64,000 nucleotides of DNA from Hofstenia miamia. Its lineage: Eukaryota > Xenacoelomorpha > Acoela > Hofsteniidae. The position numbers and the translations under genes are program-made. Within the stretch, counting starts at the first letter, position 1, and every line of letters begins with the position of its first letter. The stretch is taken from positions 43,584 through 107,583 of the forward strand of contig CABFPE010000097.1 of NCBI GenBank assembly GCA_900660155.1. The letters are read 5' to 3'. Below the pieces are notes generated by a model, which made no database searches, was not told where the DNA came from, and was given only the letters and a program-made list of their open reading frames with translations. Positions 52,201-61,248 of the stretch are shown one piece after another.

Positions 52201-53605
52201 CTAAGTGAACAATATTAATAATAATTTCAAAATAATATTTATAGTTAATCTATTCAAGAAGATACAAATTTTGCGAAATAAGATAGAGATTTAAATCACA
52301 TGCCTCTTAACCATGAGGTTACTATAACATGGTTCACTACTTGTTTCCAAGAAGAGCATACATTCACACAACACCATTCTTAAATTTTTGTAAAGTATAT
52401 TTTGAATGATATGCATAAAATATGATATAACTGAGTGTTACTAATATTAGTTGTGTATATCGACATATCATTTCTGTACTAAATTGGATTTGTAAAAACA
52501 AAACATGAGAAATGGTTAATGATGGCATAGTTGTATGAACAAAAACAATACATTTATAATAAAAATAGCATTGTAATGGACCAAGAGTTCATCATAAATC
52601 CAAATACTTAACACTATTGATTAGCTGCAGAAAAAGAACTCGTATAATGGAACAAATCTATAAAAATTAATTTTTAAGAATTGTTTGGTTGCATGTACCA
52701 TTTCCGTATCAACACCTTTTCCAATTAGGTGTGCTGATGTGTTTCATTATGGTGTTTGGTTCAGATTTTACAAAAATCGGTTTGGCTGTGTTTTACTAAC
52801 AAAACATATGCAACAAGAAAAACTACACATTTCAAAGGACTCCTTTTCATAATAAACTTGAGCAAGATGACGATTTTGGTGCCAAACCATAAATGGTTTA
52901 ATACGCGCATTTCCCCACGCTGTGCAATCGAGGACTAGAAAAATTTTATGAGATTGGGTCACAACCAACTATTACAAGATACTATAACATTAATTACATT
53001 CAAAACGACAAAACTATTCAAGGAATTTTCTTAAAGAATCATTTAAAACTCTTATGGTTGCTTATTTTCAAAAATCAGGGAATTCACTCGAAGATATAAG
53101 AGTACAGATGACGAGCAGTTACAACAAAATTGAAAACATTAATAAAATGTACAAAACTGTAGATGAAGTAAAGCTGGTAAAATTCAATGCAGAAAGTAGT
53201 GGAAGGACTAATATGTGTTCAAGGAGATGTAGAAGAGGCAATAGAAATAAAGCAATAAGTAAACAGGAAGCGAAGTAATCACCACTGGGTGTAAGGATAG
53301 AACTGAGAAAGATGAGAAAAGACTAAAAAAGAAGGCCTATCGGAAAAAGATAGAAGCAGAAATACAATCCAGGTATAACCAAAAAGAAATACATGAAAAA
53401 TGTCGAAGGAAAACGGGCAAACCACTCCAAACTACATGTAATAAGTGAGAATAAGCAATAATATACGGAAATTTCATATTTAAAACAAACCATCAGGGCA
53501 TTCCTTTTGAGCTTCATACAGCATCATCTTCAGATCTTCATACCGCACATATTGTTTGCGCCATTCGGGGGTTATATGAGCATTTAAATGCGCAAGAAAC
53601 TTCAT
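35528..53605 (-). CDS. XPR1: XPR1-type phosphate exporter (SPX-EXS protein)
   Basis: Plasma-membrane exporter of inorganic phosphate. In the family the SPX domain senses inositol pyrophosphates and gates export through the EXS membrane domain. Coding exons, 5' to 3' on the minus strand: 53605-53491, 52200-52099, 51625-51348, 51304-51203, 50113-50033, 49067-48989, 48443-48250, 47127-46948, 46620-46473, 44721-44521, 42479-42313, 42270-42137, 36405-36238, 35597-35528. All introns are GT-AG and all phases agree: 672 residues plus stop, against 696 in human XPR1. SPX spans about residues 1-175, starting [20 protein letters not shown] and including a basic KKHDK cluster. The membrane part starts near residue 230. 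EXS signatures are [39 protein letters not shown] and [20 protein letters not shown]. The C-terminus is an acidic [11 protein letters not shown] tail, shorter than in vertebrates. Promoter and UTRs are not identified. Confidence 0.96.
36238..36405 (-). CDS. XPR1: XPR1 exon 13: EXS C-terminal end
   Basis: 168 nt after a 5.7-kb intron. [20 protein letters not shown] followed by [12 protein letters not shown] matches human XPR1 almost residue for residue. Confidence 0.96.
36406..37782. other. XPR1 intron, no gene recognised
   Basis: A 122-codon minus-strand open frame at 36967-36599 has no motif I know and no conserved splice context. It may be an old transposon remnant. Confidence 0.4.
37192..37240. 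repeat. (TA)n microsatellite
   Basis: TA run with two GTA/CGTA interruptions in XPR1 intron 13-12. Confidence 0.95.
37783..38140 (+). mobile_element. Tc1/IS630-type transposase N-terminal fragment
   Basis: The plus strand reads [20 protein letters not shown], then [14 protein letters not shown], followed after one in-frame TAG by [20 protein letters not shown]. This is the paired helix-turn-helix DNA-binding region of IS630/Tc1-like transposases (NPRITL.E......F...VS..TV..HL). The DDE catalytic domain is absent. It sits antisense in the large XPR1 intron. Confidence 0.75.
38539..38660 (+). CDS. Isolated C2H2 zinc-finger exon, antisense inside XPR1 intron
   Basis: 122 nt bounded by a good acceptor (GCACTTTTAG) and a good donor (ACC|GTAAGT). 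The only full-length open frame encodes [20 protein letters not shown] followed by HH, that is C-x2-C-x12-H-x4-H, a canonical DNA-binding finger after a Lys/Asn-rich stretch. It enters in phase 1 (two bases complete a codon) and leaves in phase 0. I found no neighbouring finger exon. It could be part of a nested gene whose other exons I cannot recognise, or a relic. Function unknown beyond the finger. Confidence 0.5.
39440..40392 (+). pseudogene. Decayed mariner transposase
   Basis: Mariner blocks run in order on the plus strand: [28 protein letters not shown] (about 39496-39555), [38 protein letters not shown], a degenerate first-catalytic block that follows the WVTGDESWF pattern, then [20 protein letters not shown] and [15 protein letters not shown] (39858-39964). 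The second catalytic block reads [20 protein letters not shown], with Glu replacing the HDNA aspartate. The third is [13 protein letters not shown], and the end is [10 protein letters not shown]. Several stops and frame changes separate these blocks, so it is inactive. It lies antisense in the XPR1 intron. Confidence 0.88.
40925..41302 (+). other. Exon-like, proline-rich open segment of unknown identity
   Basis: After a CTTTATACTTCCAG acceptor-like site, a CAC/CCA tract (40925-40951) encodes about eight prolines. It continues 103 codons open to 41235 ([39 protein letters not shown]). A second frame stays open from about 41210 ([20 protein letters not shown]) to a GTAAGT donor at 41297, as if one frame change had occurred. 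I do not recognise the family. Same strand as the zinc-finger exon 2.3 kb upstream, but phases do not join directly. Confidence 0.35.
41395..41862 (+). other. Cys-rich then Ser/Pro-rich open segment, unknown
   Basis: One plus-strand frame is open across about 155 codons with a single TGA near 41600. The first part holds a cysteine cluster ([20 protein letters not shown], then [15 protein letters not shown]). The second is low-complexity Ser/Pro/Asn ([20 protein letters not shown]). It could be a remnant of a nested gene or a retrocopy. No homology is claimed. Confidence 0.3.
42137..42270 (-). CDS. XPR1: XPR1 exon 12: EXS domain
   Basis: 134 nt, only 42 bases after exon 11. Encodes [20 protein letters not shown] and ends EIF plus a split Arg codon. 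Confidence 0.93.
42313..42479 (-). CDS. XPR1: XPR1 exon 11: EXS domain
   Basis: 167 nt. Contains [15 protein letters not shown] and [14 protein letters not shown], nearly identical to the human protein. Confidence 0.95.
42933..43223. mobile_element. hAT-type MITE, second family, exact 8-bp TSD
   Basis: 291 bp starting CAGGGCCGTGGCTAGGGG and ending GCAAGCCACCGCCCTG, flanked on both sides by GTTAGCTA (42925-42932 and 43224-43231). It contains GC-rich GGCCATGGCCC palindromes near both ends and no coding capacity. It lies in XPR1 intron 10 (between exons 10 and 11). Confidence 0.9.
43760..43925. repeat. Empty-site copy of a duplicated segment
   Basis: 166 bp ending at the single N (43926). It repeats at 43927-44350 with about six substitutions and without the MITE. 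Confidence 0.9.
43927..44350. repeat. Filled-site copy of the duplicated segment
   Basis: 424 bp, exactly the 166 bp of copy 1 plus the 250-bp MITE plus 8 bp of target duplication. Confidence 0.9.
43985..44234. mobile_element. hAT-type MITE, same family as 13498, exact 8-bp TSD
   Basis: Begins CAGGGGCGTACGCAGGATTT and ends CTCGGTACGCCACTG, flanked by AATACAAA on both sides (43977-43984 and 44235-44242). The interior aligns with the element at 13498-13734. The adjacent copy 43760-43925 shows the same site unoccupied. Confidence 0.95.
44521..44721 (-). CDS. XPR1: XPR1 exon 10: EXS core
   Basis: 201 nt. [20 protein letters not shown] is followed by VNAGKYST. Only the acceptor at 44722-44723 (TTATTTAG|AAGATG) keeps phase; an upstream acceptor-like site at 44759 would break it. 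Confidence 0.94.
45255..45522. mobile_element. Tc1/mariner-type MITE flanked by TA
   Basis: 268 bp with 27-base ends that are inverted copies apart from one mismatch; both contain GCGGCCACTGGATTAGCATC (left) or its complement (right). TA dinucleotides flank both sides (45253-45254, 45523-45524), as Tc1/mariner insertion produces. No transposase inside. It lies in XPR1 intron 9. Confidence 0.9.
45525..46472. other. XPR1 intron 9, no other feature
   Basis: AT-rich. A few short open frames without motifs. Confidence 0.5.
46473..46620 (-). CDS. XPR1: XPR1 exon 9: EXS domain start
   Basis: 148 nt. [20 protein letters not shown] followed by DMEYLFCFY, the conserved DFWL.DQL.SL segment. Confidence 0.95.
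46948..47127 (-). CDS. XPR1: XPR1 exon 8: membrane helices
   Basis: 180 nt, phase 0. Two hydrophobic spans and the [19 protein letters not shown] block (human FFLINPTKTFYYKSRFWLL). Confidence 0.94.
47128..48249. other. XPR1 intron 7, nothing recognised
   Basis: No repeat ends or coding blocks seen. Introns 6 (48444-48988), 8 (46621-46947) and 5 (49068-50032) are likewise plain. Confidence 0.5.
48250..48443 (-). CDS. XPR1: XPR1 exon 7: second helix and GINTYGWR motif
   Basis: 194 nt. [20 protein letters not shown] leads into [20 protein letters not shown], a hallmark of XPR1/SYG1 proteins. Confidence 0.95.
48989..49067 (-). CDS. XPR1: XPR1 exon 6: first membrane helix
   Basis: 79 nt. [20 protein letters not shown] is a clear hydrophobic span. 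Confidence 0.92.
50033..50113 (-). CDS. XPR1: XPR1 exon 5: SPX-to-membrane linker
   Basis: 81 nt. [18 protein letters not shown] is almost identical to the vertebrate linker ([18 protein letters not shown]). Confidence 0.95.
50397..51160. mobile_element. Foldback-type element with internally repeated arms
   Basis: The left arm (about 50440-50518) and right arm (about 51072-51151) are inverted copies over roughly 80 bases with several mismatches. Both are built from repeats of ATTCTATTTGGC spaced by variants of ACTAACGT/GCTAACCGT. A further partial unit extends the left side to about 50397. The 550-bp centre has no coding sequence. It lies in XPR1 intron 4 and stops about 50 bases from exon 4. 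Confidence 0.75.
51203..51304 (-). CDS. XPR1: XPR1 exon 4: end of SPX domain
   Basis: 102 nt, phase 0. Encodes [16 protein letters not shown], corresponding to F.....I..LI.ETE in other XPR1 proteins. Confidence 0.92.
51348..51625 (-). CDS. XPR1: XPR1 exon 3: SPX basic cluster
   Basis: 278 nt. Begins [16 protein letters not shown] and ends [19 protein letters not shown]...[11 protein letters not shown]. The lysines of KILKKHDK form the inositol-pyrophosphate-binding surface in SPX domains. The acceptor at 51626-51627, not an upstream one, preserves the frame. Confidence 0.95.
52099..52200 (-). CDS. XPR1: XPR1 exon 2: SPX domain
   Basis: 102 nt, phase 1 to 1. Contains [17 protein letters not shown], the SPX helix pairing FF..L..EL.K...F. 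Confidence 0.9.
52201..53490. other. XPR1 intron 1, no other feature
   Basis: Short open frames on both strands without recognisable motifs. Intron 2 (51626-52098) is also plain. Confidence 0.5.
53491..53605 (-). CDS. XPR1: XPR1 exon 1: start of SPX domain
   Basis: 115 nt with donor GATG|GTTTGT. It opens with the near-invariant family N-terminus [20 protein letters not shown], followed by a YEDLK motif, which fixes the start codon at 53605-53603. Confidence 0.95.
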
Positions 53606-55560
53606 GTTTGGTCAAATTATGATAGCCGCAAAATTACTTCATTTCTGAAAAATGATAAAAATCTTTTAGTGCTTCAATGAAATTTGATAATAAATAGAAA
53701 TGAATTCATGTACTTCTACACACTACTCTCATTATTCACTAACATCATTATTACACGGTTAGATTAATATAAAGCATATACAATTGGCCAAATATTTATA
53801 TAAGGTTCGGTGTAACAATGCAATATAGGAGATTGATCTTCAATTATACACAAAATAACAAAATTCGATTACACTTAACATTGTAAATACTCTGTTAATA
53901 ATTACTATTATACTGATAAAAGCATATAATACATTCAATTTCCATAAAGCAAGAATATAAAATTTACAAAAAGAATAAGCTACCATAATGATATTTGTCC
54001 AACATTAGAGTCAAATTCTAGGATTTTCACAGAAACAGCGCTGATCAAGCCAGATTCGAATTCAAAGACATTTTCATATTGAAAAAAAACATTGTTTTGT
54101 ATAGTATATCAATAATCGTTGCTTAAGGCATTATTTATGATGCAATCATTTCGTAAATATAGAGACGATATAATGTATGATCCGGATAAAAACCATTCAA
54201 AGTGCTGGAATAGAACATAAACCGAAACAATTCATTCCTACGAAAATTATGATGATTTAACAGGTCGAGTTGATAACCAAACACGCAATGAACAGTATGA
54301 ATAATTCAGATTTTCTATTTGGTATCTGAGATCCAAGATTCAGATTCTGCGAAATCACACCTTGATCATAAATCTAACAAAAAATGAAGGCACAAAGCGC
54401 ATGTTCCCTATCGGAAGGCAAAATAGAAATCTAGTAAACATTTGAAAATTAGAAATTATTATTGGACTCTCTCAACATTCAAAATTAATTTGAAGGACGT
54501 CTTGGTAGATACTATGGATGGCTCGTTATATATAAAAAAGTGCATAAAGACTACAAAGGCAGTATTTTGCTTTCAGTATTTACTGAACAGGTCTCGCTCA
54601 TAATCTACATTGCTTCGATCATAACATCAAGGTATTCATTTACAAAGCAAGAAAGTATTTAGAAAAGCCAGGTGTCAACGAGCTGAATAAAGACATCGTT
54701 AATAAATGAGGATTTGGTAGATACACATGACCACAGTGCAAAAAACTTTCGAATTTCAGATGATTTTAGCTTCAAATATCTGAGTGAATCGCTTGGAAAT
54801 TTTAATATAGGAACTTTTCATTACATAAACTTCACCCAATTACAGTAAAAATGTATTTAAGTAACTTTAAATATATCATTGGAAGTTGCCTGGCTGTGAT
54901 ACCAAAGCATTGAGTACGAGTTACTAAACCTCTCTACTTGAAGTTATGAGCAATAATTCAATTAGACACATGAAATAATAAGAAACTTTGAGTCAATGCC
55001 TGTTACCATTAACTCTCCCTGTAAATTATGCAAGTTAAACGTCTTTATTCCGAATTAGAAAACGATTTTGCTTACTAAAGTTTGACATCAACAATGTTGT
55101 GTATCTTACTGGACATTTAAGATTATTGCGATTATCTCTTGTAAAGAAATCGAATATATTTAATTTGAAAGCAATTGCCATTTGTTGGAGTATTCTGATA
55201 ATTAAATGAAATTATTGATATCAATGTCTTTAAAGAACTGTTAGAAAACGCTACAAGCATCTATTAAATAAGGTAAATACAATGTCTAAATATTGGATAC
55301 CTCGATATAAATCAATCCTCCGATACAAAATTGCTTTAAGCTCTTGATAGATCCGAACTACATTCAAAAACCGACGATAAAATTTCCTAAAATTTTAATG
55401 AATATTCACTGGCAACATTTCATCTGTAGATCATGGCGGCGGCGCCTTGAATTTAATATAAAAAATGTAGATATTTCACTCGATAACCGCTCTCGAAGTA
55501 GAGGTTCTGACCATTTGTCTGGTGAACTTAGTTTCTCAGTTCTTGTATTAAAATTTTCCA
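53606..55560. other. 5' flank of XPR1; no promoter element recognised
   Basis: AT-rich throughout. I see no CpG-rich patch, no clear TATA/initiator pair that stands out, and no upstream non-coding exon with confidence. Confidence 0.4.
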
Positions 55561-56016
55561 AAATTATGTCATGCATCTTCTTCTTGATTGGAAGAGATCC
55601 CTTGTTACGCTTAGGTTCAAGTCTGGCAATAAATCTGATATTAAATGCTTGCTCCATGTCAGTAAACTGTCCCGTCTATTTTTTTGATTACTGAACGCAT
55701 ACCAGGTAATCAGTTTGCATTCATAAGGAAGCGATAATTTTGATTTTGATAAATGCTTAGATAAGATTCTCACGAAGTACATCTACGCAAATTATGTCAT
55801 GCATCTTCTTCTTGATTGGAAGAGATCCCTTGTTACGCTTAGGTTCAAGTCTGGCAATAAATCTGATATTAAATGCTTGCTCCATGTCAGTAAACTGTCC
55901 CGTCTATTTTTTTGATTACTGAACGCATACCAGGTAATCAGTTTGCATTCATAAGGAAGCGATAATTTTGATTTTGATAAATGCTTAGATAAGATTCTCA
56001 CGAAGTACATCTACGC
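55561..56016. repeat. Exact 228-bp tandem duplication
   Basis: 55561-55788 is repeated without visible change at 55789-56016. The minus-strand frame reads the same 72 residues in both copies (FVRILSKHLSKSKLSLPYEC...). The unit abuts the LINE at 56050 and may be LINE-derived, but I do not recognise it. Confidence 0.95.
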
Positions 56017-56049
56017 AAATTTCAAGTTTTGGGATTAAAGGAAATATCC

Positions 56050-57511
56050 TGCGGGTATTGCAATCGCAGTTCACTGACAATGCTCTAATTGCTCGCAATG
56101 ACAATACAATTTCTCTTTCATTTCCAAGTGGAGTTATGCAGTGTTATAAAATAGGATCTCCGCTGTTCATATAATTTGTAACGATTTAAATCATAATGCT
56201 TAAGGATGCTAATCAGCTAGACATAGTAATTGATTTTCCTGAACACTTGTGAAAGAGGACAGAATCTCCAGTTTACAGGCTCGCCTCTGTAAAGAACCAA
56301 TAAGCTGGAGTGTACAGTTAGGTTTATCGCCTCAAACAGAAAGAACGTAAGTGAGCCTACTAATCACTAAGCTGTTATACATCAGTTCTTATTCGTAAGG
56401 AGAAAAATTCATTTGTTGAAGACGATAAATCTGATACAGAACAATAAAAGCACACTTGACAGATTTGTGAATGTGGCTGCGGAAAGAAAACTGCCCGTCA
56501 AAGGTAAAACCGAGGACTTTCAGGAGCGAAACATGTTGAATATTAAGAATCTCAGTGGGCATAATGTTTGCCTTGAACAGAATAATAAGCTCTTTACATT
56601 TGGCACTATGGACATGCAGGTTCCGATTATTGAAATAATCAATATAGCCAATGATAATATTAAGTGAACAGTCATCTGAGGACACTTTTCCTTGAATGCA
56701 CACATTGCTGTCATCGAAAGCAGACAGAGTATGATTAAGGAAACCGTTAAAACAACGACGTCGTTCGTACCAGCATTGAACATAAAAGGACCACTAACAG
56801 TGCCCTGTGGCACACCTTGATTGGTACTAAGGAACGGAGAAGTAACATCATTGAACACAGTACAAATAGTTCTTTCAGCCAGGAAGCTGCGGAAAAGATT
56901 AATGACATAGGGGTTGACACCAGGCATTCTGCTCAGAGCATTCATAATGGAAACATGAGAAATCGTATCAAACGCCTTCGACATGTCCATAGCAAAATGC
57001 GAACGTAATCATAACATTCTTTATGAAAGTTGGTGACATCATTCTGCAACTTGACCAATGCATGTTCAGTAGAACAAGAACTACGTAAGCCAATTGGCAT
57101 GAATTAATCCATTTGTTATGCGCGTTGCTAATGAAATTATTGTTGAGATGGGCTCAAAACCACGGGAAAGAATAGGATTGCCTGACAGCGGCTTATAGTC
57201 TTTCTTGTCAGCAGGTCGCGGGACTTTCGCAATAGGATGAATGACCGACTTCTTGAAGTGAGCAGGGAAGTAACAATGTGATAAAAACAAATTGAAAACA
57301 TGAGTAATACTTCCCTCAGATTGTGAGAGTTATTACAAATGAGCCAGTAAGGAATACCATCAAGGTGCGTTTTACATCTTTGAGAGCATTGTAAACCTGC
57401 ATGCACGAAATAGAGGGATGCCAATGGCCAGAAGTGTTGGACCACAGCGGGAGTTGGTAATCATTGGTAGTATAGACACTATCATAATAATGATTAAGAT
57501 CATAGGAGTTA
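56050..57511 (-). mobile_element. LINE RT ORF fragment, cut by assembly gap
   Basis: Minus-strand blocks in RT order: FKKSVIHPIAKVPRPADKKD followed by YKPLSGNPILSR (57252-57150), MDMSKAFDTISHVSIMNALS (56990-56931; palm with first Asp), TNQGVPQGTVSGPFMF (about 56825-56780), AFDDSNVC (about 56715-56690, catalytic box), a block starting NLHVHSAKCKELIILF, VLGFTFDGQFSFRSHI (about 56490), and a thumb-like tail SRLTYVLSV...LQRRACKLEIL to about 56170. Frame changes separate some blocks. The ORF continues upstream across the gap at 62245-62530, where the bases overlap exactly. Confidence 0.88.
57416..57511. repeat. 96-bp contig-end overlap, copy 1
   Basis: Identical to 62245-62340. Begins GGATGCCAATGGCCAGAAGT and ends at the first N of the gap. 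Confidence 0.97.
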
Positions 57512-58511
57512 NNNNNNNNNNNNNNNNNNNNNNNNNNNNNNNNNNNNNNNNNNNNNNNNNNNNNNNNNNNNNNNNNNNNNNNNNNNNNNNNNNNNNNNNN
57601 NNNNNNNNNNNNNNNNNNNNNNNNNNNNNNNNNNNNNNNNNNNNNNNNNNNNNNNNNNNNNNNNNNNNNNNNNNNNNNNNNNNNNNNNNNNNNNNNNNNN
57701 NNNNNNNNNNNNNNNNNNNNNNNNNNNNNNNNNNNNNNNNNNNNNNNNNNNNNNNNNNNNNNNNNNNNNNNNNNNNNNNNNNNNNNNNNNNNNNNNNNNN
57801 NNNNNNNNNNNNNNNNNNNNNNNNNNNNNNNNNNNNNNNNNNNNNNNNNNNNNNNNNNNNNNNNNNNNNNNNNNNNNNNNNNNNNNNNNNNNNNNNNNNN
57901 NNNNNNNNNNNNNNNNNNNNNNNNNNNNNNNNNNNNNNNNNNNNNNNNNNNNNNNNNNNNNNNNNNNNNNNNNNNNNNNNNNNNNNNNNNNNNNNNNNNN
58001 NNNNNNNNNNNNNNNNNNNNNNNNNNNNNNNNNNNNNNNNNNNNNNNNNNNNNNNNNNNNNNNNNNNNNNNNNNNNNNNNNNNNNNNNNNNNNNNNNNNN
58101 NNNNNNNNNNNNNNNNNNNNNNNNNNNNNNNNNNNNNNNNNNNNNNNNNNNNNNNNNNNNNNNNNNNNNNNNNNNNNNNNNNNNNNNNNNNNNNNNNNNN
58201 NNNNNNNNNNNNNNNNNNNNNNNNNNNNNNNNNNNNNNNNNNNNNNNNNNNNNNNNNNNNNNNNNNNNNNNNNNNNNNNNNNNNNNNNNNNNNNNNNNNN
58301 NNNNNNNNNNNNNNNNNNNNNNNNNNNNNNNNNNNNNNNNNNNNNNNNNNNNNNNNNNNNNNNNNNNNNNNNNNNNNNNNNNNNNNNNNNNNNNNNNNNN
58401 NNNNNNNNNNNNNNNNNNNNNNNNNNNNNNNNNNNNNNNNNNNNNNNNNNNNNNNNNNNNNNNNNNNNNNNNNNNNNNNNNNNNNNNNNNNNNNNNNNNN
58501 NNNNNNNNNNN
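57512..58511. other. Assembly gap, 1000 Ns
   Basis: Exactly 1000 Ns, a nominal gap length. The open frames spanning it are artefacts. Confidence 1.
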
Positions 58512-58562
58512 GCTTGCAGCTTAGTTGCTTTTGGATGATGCTACAATAAAGCCCAAGCGATA

Positions 58563-61214
58563 ATGGCATACAAGTATAAAATAGCGGACATACCAGAAAT
58601 CAATATGGATTCAGACAATCTCACAATTATACACATCCTGAAACAGAAAGAGTACACGAAAGCATTANTAGATGACACAACTAGGATGGCAAGAGTACAA
58701 AACATTAGAATTGTACTAATAATGATCACAACGCAAGAGGAGATTCCTGACCATCTGGAAATAGCATGTCAGATGGGAGAAAATATTTTCCCATGGGAAA
58801 AGTCAAATACAAACACTACAATCCCAGAATTGATACGCCTGGATTTACAGATAGACTACTGGGCGCAGATTTATCGAATTATGGTAGACCCGTGCATAGC
58901 AATTGATTTATACAGGCAAACAAAAACTATAGAATTAACAATGGACATGGAGGGCATCAAAAAGGCAAATACGCTGTTTATAAAGTGCAGCCTCACACAA
59001 CGCCAGGAGCATCTACAGCAGATTCAAACGATCTGGAAAACAATGAAACTACAGCAAAAAGTAGAAGAGGGATGGCCTAAGATAAGAATTGATGCACCAT
59101 CGAGAAAATTCCACAAATCAATTGAAGTAGCTTTAACGGAAGTAAACAACGCCTATGAACTAAATACAAAGAAAGATTTTAAGCAAATGATATTTGAGGA
59201 GAAGAACGCACCAGAGATACGTTTCAGAACTACAGCATGGATATTAGCTATCTTTATGACAGAAGAAGTGGAATTAAAATTACTGATCTTGCGACAAACC
59301 CAGCATAGACTAACAAAAGCAAAACAATACAAAATCGCAATATCCCCGATCAACACACAAACAAAGAACTGGCTGTTAAAGGGACATACCAGAAAACTAG
59401 AATCACCAAACAGAACAGAAAAACCAGTGCAAGCCATGGAAAAATTACTAAGCAGGATCATCATGCAAGAAAATCAATTGGGGAAGATATCAGCAATAAG
59501 CATTGCTAATAAGGTGGGGATATGCCCAGCGAAATTACTATATTTGATGAACCTGTGGGGAGCATCATCCGAGACATGGGTGAAACAGCTTCTAAACCAG
59601 CCATGGCTCACATCCAAGAAGATCATAAAAAGGAAACTTGCGAGCACAGCAGAAATCCGCAACATAATAAAACAGAAGAACATGCAAAATATATTAGATT
59701 ACAAAATGAGACGTTATGAAAAAGATAGTCCTTGATGCACATTCACTAAGATCCTCAGAAGTGCTGAAATGATGAAGAGAGGAGGAATTACAGAACAGGT
59801 AGAAGTATGTGAAATGGTCACAAAGTCCCAAGCAGAAATGCTGGAAGAAGAACAATTACTAACATCATCTAGACTATTGTTATCTCCCAAAACACAGCAA
59901 ACAATCAACAGAATTAATATAGAAAAGTGGGGAGAGATCAGTCCAGCCAAGACAATTGAGTGGATTGATATGGATGATGAGCATTTCTTGGTCGAAATCA
60001 AAATAACAAAAGAGTCCAAAGATATAAGAGAAAGGAACTTCCAGTGCATCTGAGAACAACAAACAGTAGCAACAATGAAACTTATGTTTACCGAAGCCTT
60101 TAGAAGAACAGAACTGGAGGAACTACTACGACCATACAATCAACTCACCATCAACGTGGAATGTATTACCTCAAGAGTAGAGCTAACAGAGGAACTGTGG
60201 TTAAAACTGAGCCGAAAGGGACTAACGCAGGCATTCTGGGACACAATTCCCAAAGCGAAAATGAACTACCCTGCCACTATAGGGTTAGCAACAGCATCCA
60301 CCACAGAAGGCACGTACTGGCACATAGAATGAGAAATCGAAATGAAACTACTCATATGCACACCGCCAGAGACTATCACAGTACCCATGGTTCTACCACG
60401 TTGGAGAATTCCCAAGGACGTCAAAGTCGAGAAAACCTTCTTACACGAGTATAAATCGTACGTTAACACAGAAAAGAAAGTGAAAGCCATAGTCAACAGA
60501 GAAGATTACAAAAAGTTGAAAGCAATACTGTTACAACAAAACAACAAGGAATGAGTCTACATTGAGGGCACAATATCGCTGGATCAATTGTACACTCAGG
60601 GAAAACCTATAAATGTACAATTACAAGACTTGCGAAATGAAATATAAGAAAGAAATCCAAGAGCTATCATGTTATTCTCAGGAGTGAATGATATAGTTTG
60701 GACTGATATATGGGAGAAAAGATATCAATACTACAATGTAACAAAAAGGGTCGAAATCGTCACTATGATGAGATTAATTAAAAACGACCCTAATACAATC
60801 ACAGAGGAAGAAGTCAGGAACAACGTCAGCTTCTTCTATAAGGATGTGGTGAACACTCGAAGTTTAAGAAAAGTCTTTATGTTCTTCTACCCTGATAACC
60901 AAATTCGGGAAGATTTAGCACATACAAGTAGAGCCAACGCACAGATGACTCTTATGATCAGCATTAAGGGTATTCAATTATATCAAAAATATTATGACAT
61001 CTTCTCTCAGAAAATCAACGAGTTAAGAGAATTAACACCTATAGCAGAAGATATTAGAGAAAACCAGTTCCTAGGATACGCGAACATTACAACTACAGAA
61101 AGAGAAGCAGTGCTAAAGATGACAAAACAGGCGGAATTTGAAAAGACAACATGGTCAGATCAACAGGTGGAAATGATAGTTAGAAAAGCAGACACTCTGG
61201 TGCATGGAGAGTGA
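58563..61214 (+). pseudogene. Broken long ORF of the virus-like element
   Basis: A-rich, hydrophilic, Lys/Glu/Gln/Thr-rich coding sequence with few cysteines, no signal peptide and no convincing membrane span. The first open part is 390 codons. I do not recognise the protein. By position before the putative LTR it could be a structural (gag-like) or late gene, but that is inference. About five breaks make it non-functional in this copy. Confidence 0.45.
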
Positions 61215-61248
61215 GCTGTGCTAAAAATAACGCAAGCTGAGGGGGGCG

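Noticed and set aside
55344-55694. 116-codon plus-strand frame overlapping the 228-bp duplication
   Set aside because: No motif and overlaps minus-strand frames of equal quality; neither can be preferred.
57316-58569. Long open frames across the N gap on both strands
   Set aside because: They exist only because Ns contain no stop codons.
59153-60139. Minus-strand hydrophobic-looking frames of 103-141 codons
   Set aside because: Antisense of the A-rich plus-strand coding stretch; Ser/Phe/Leu-rich composition is what reverse translation of Lys/Glu-rich codons gives.
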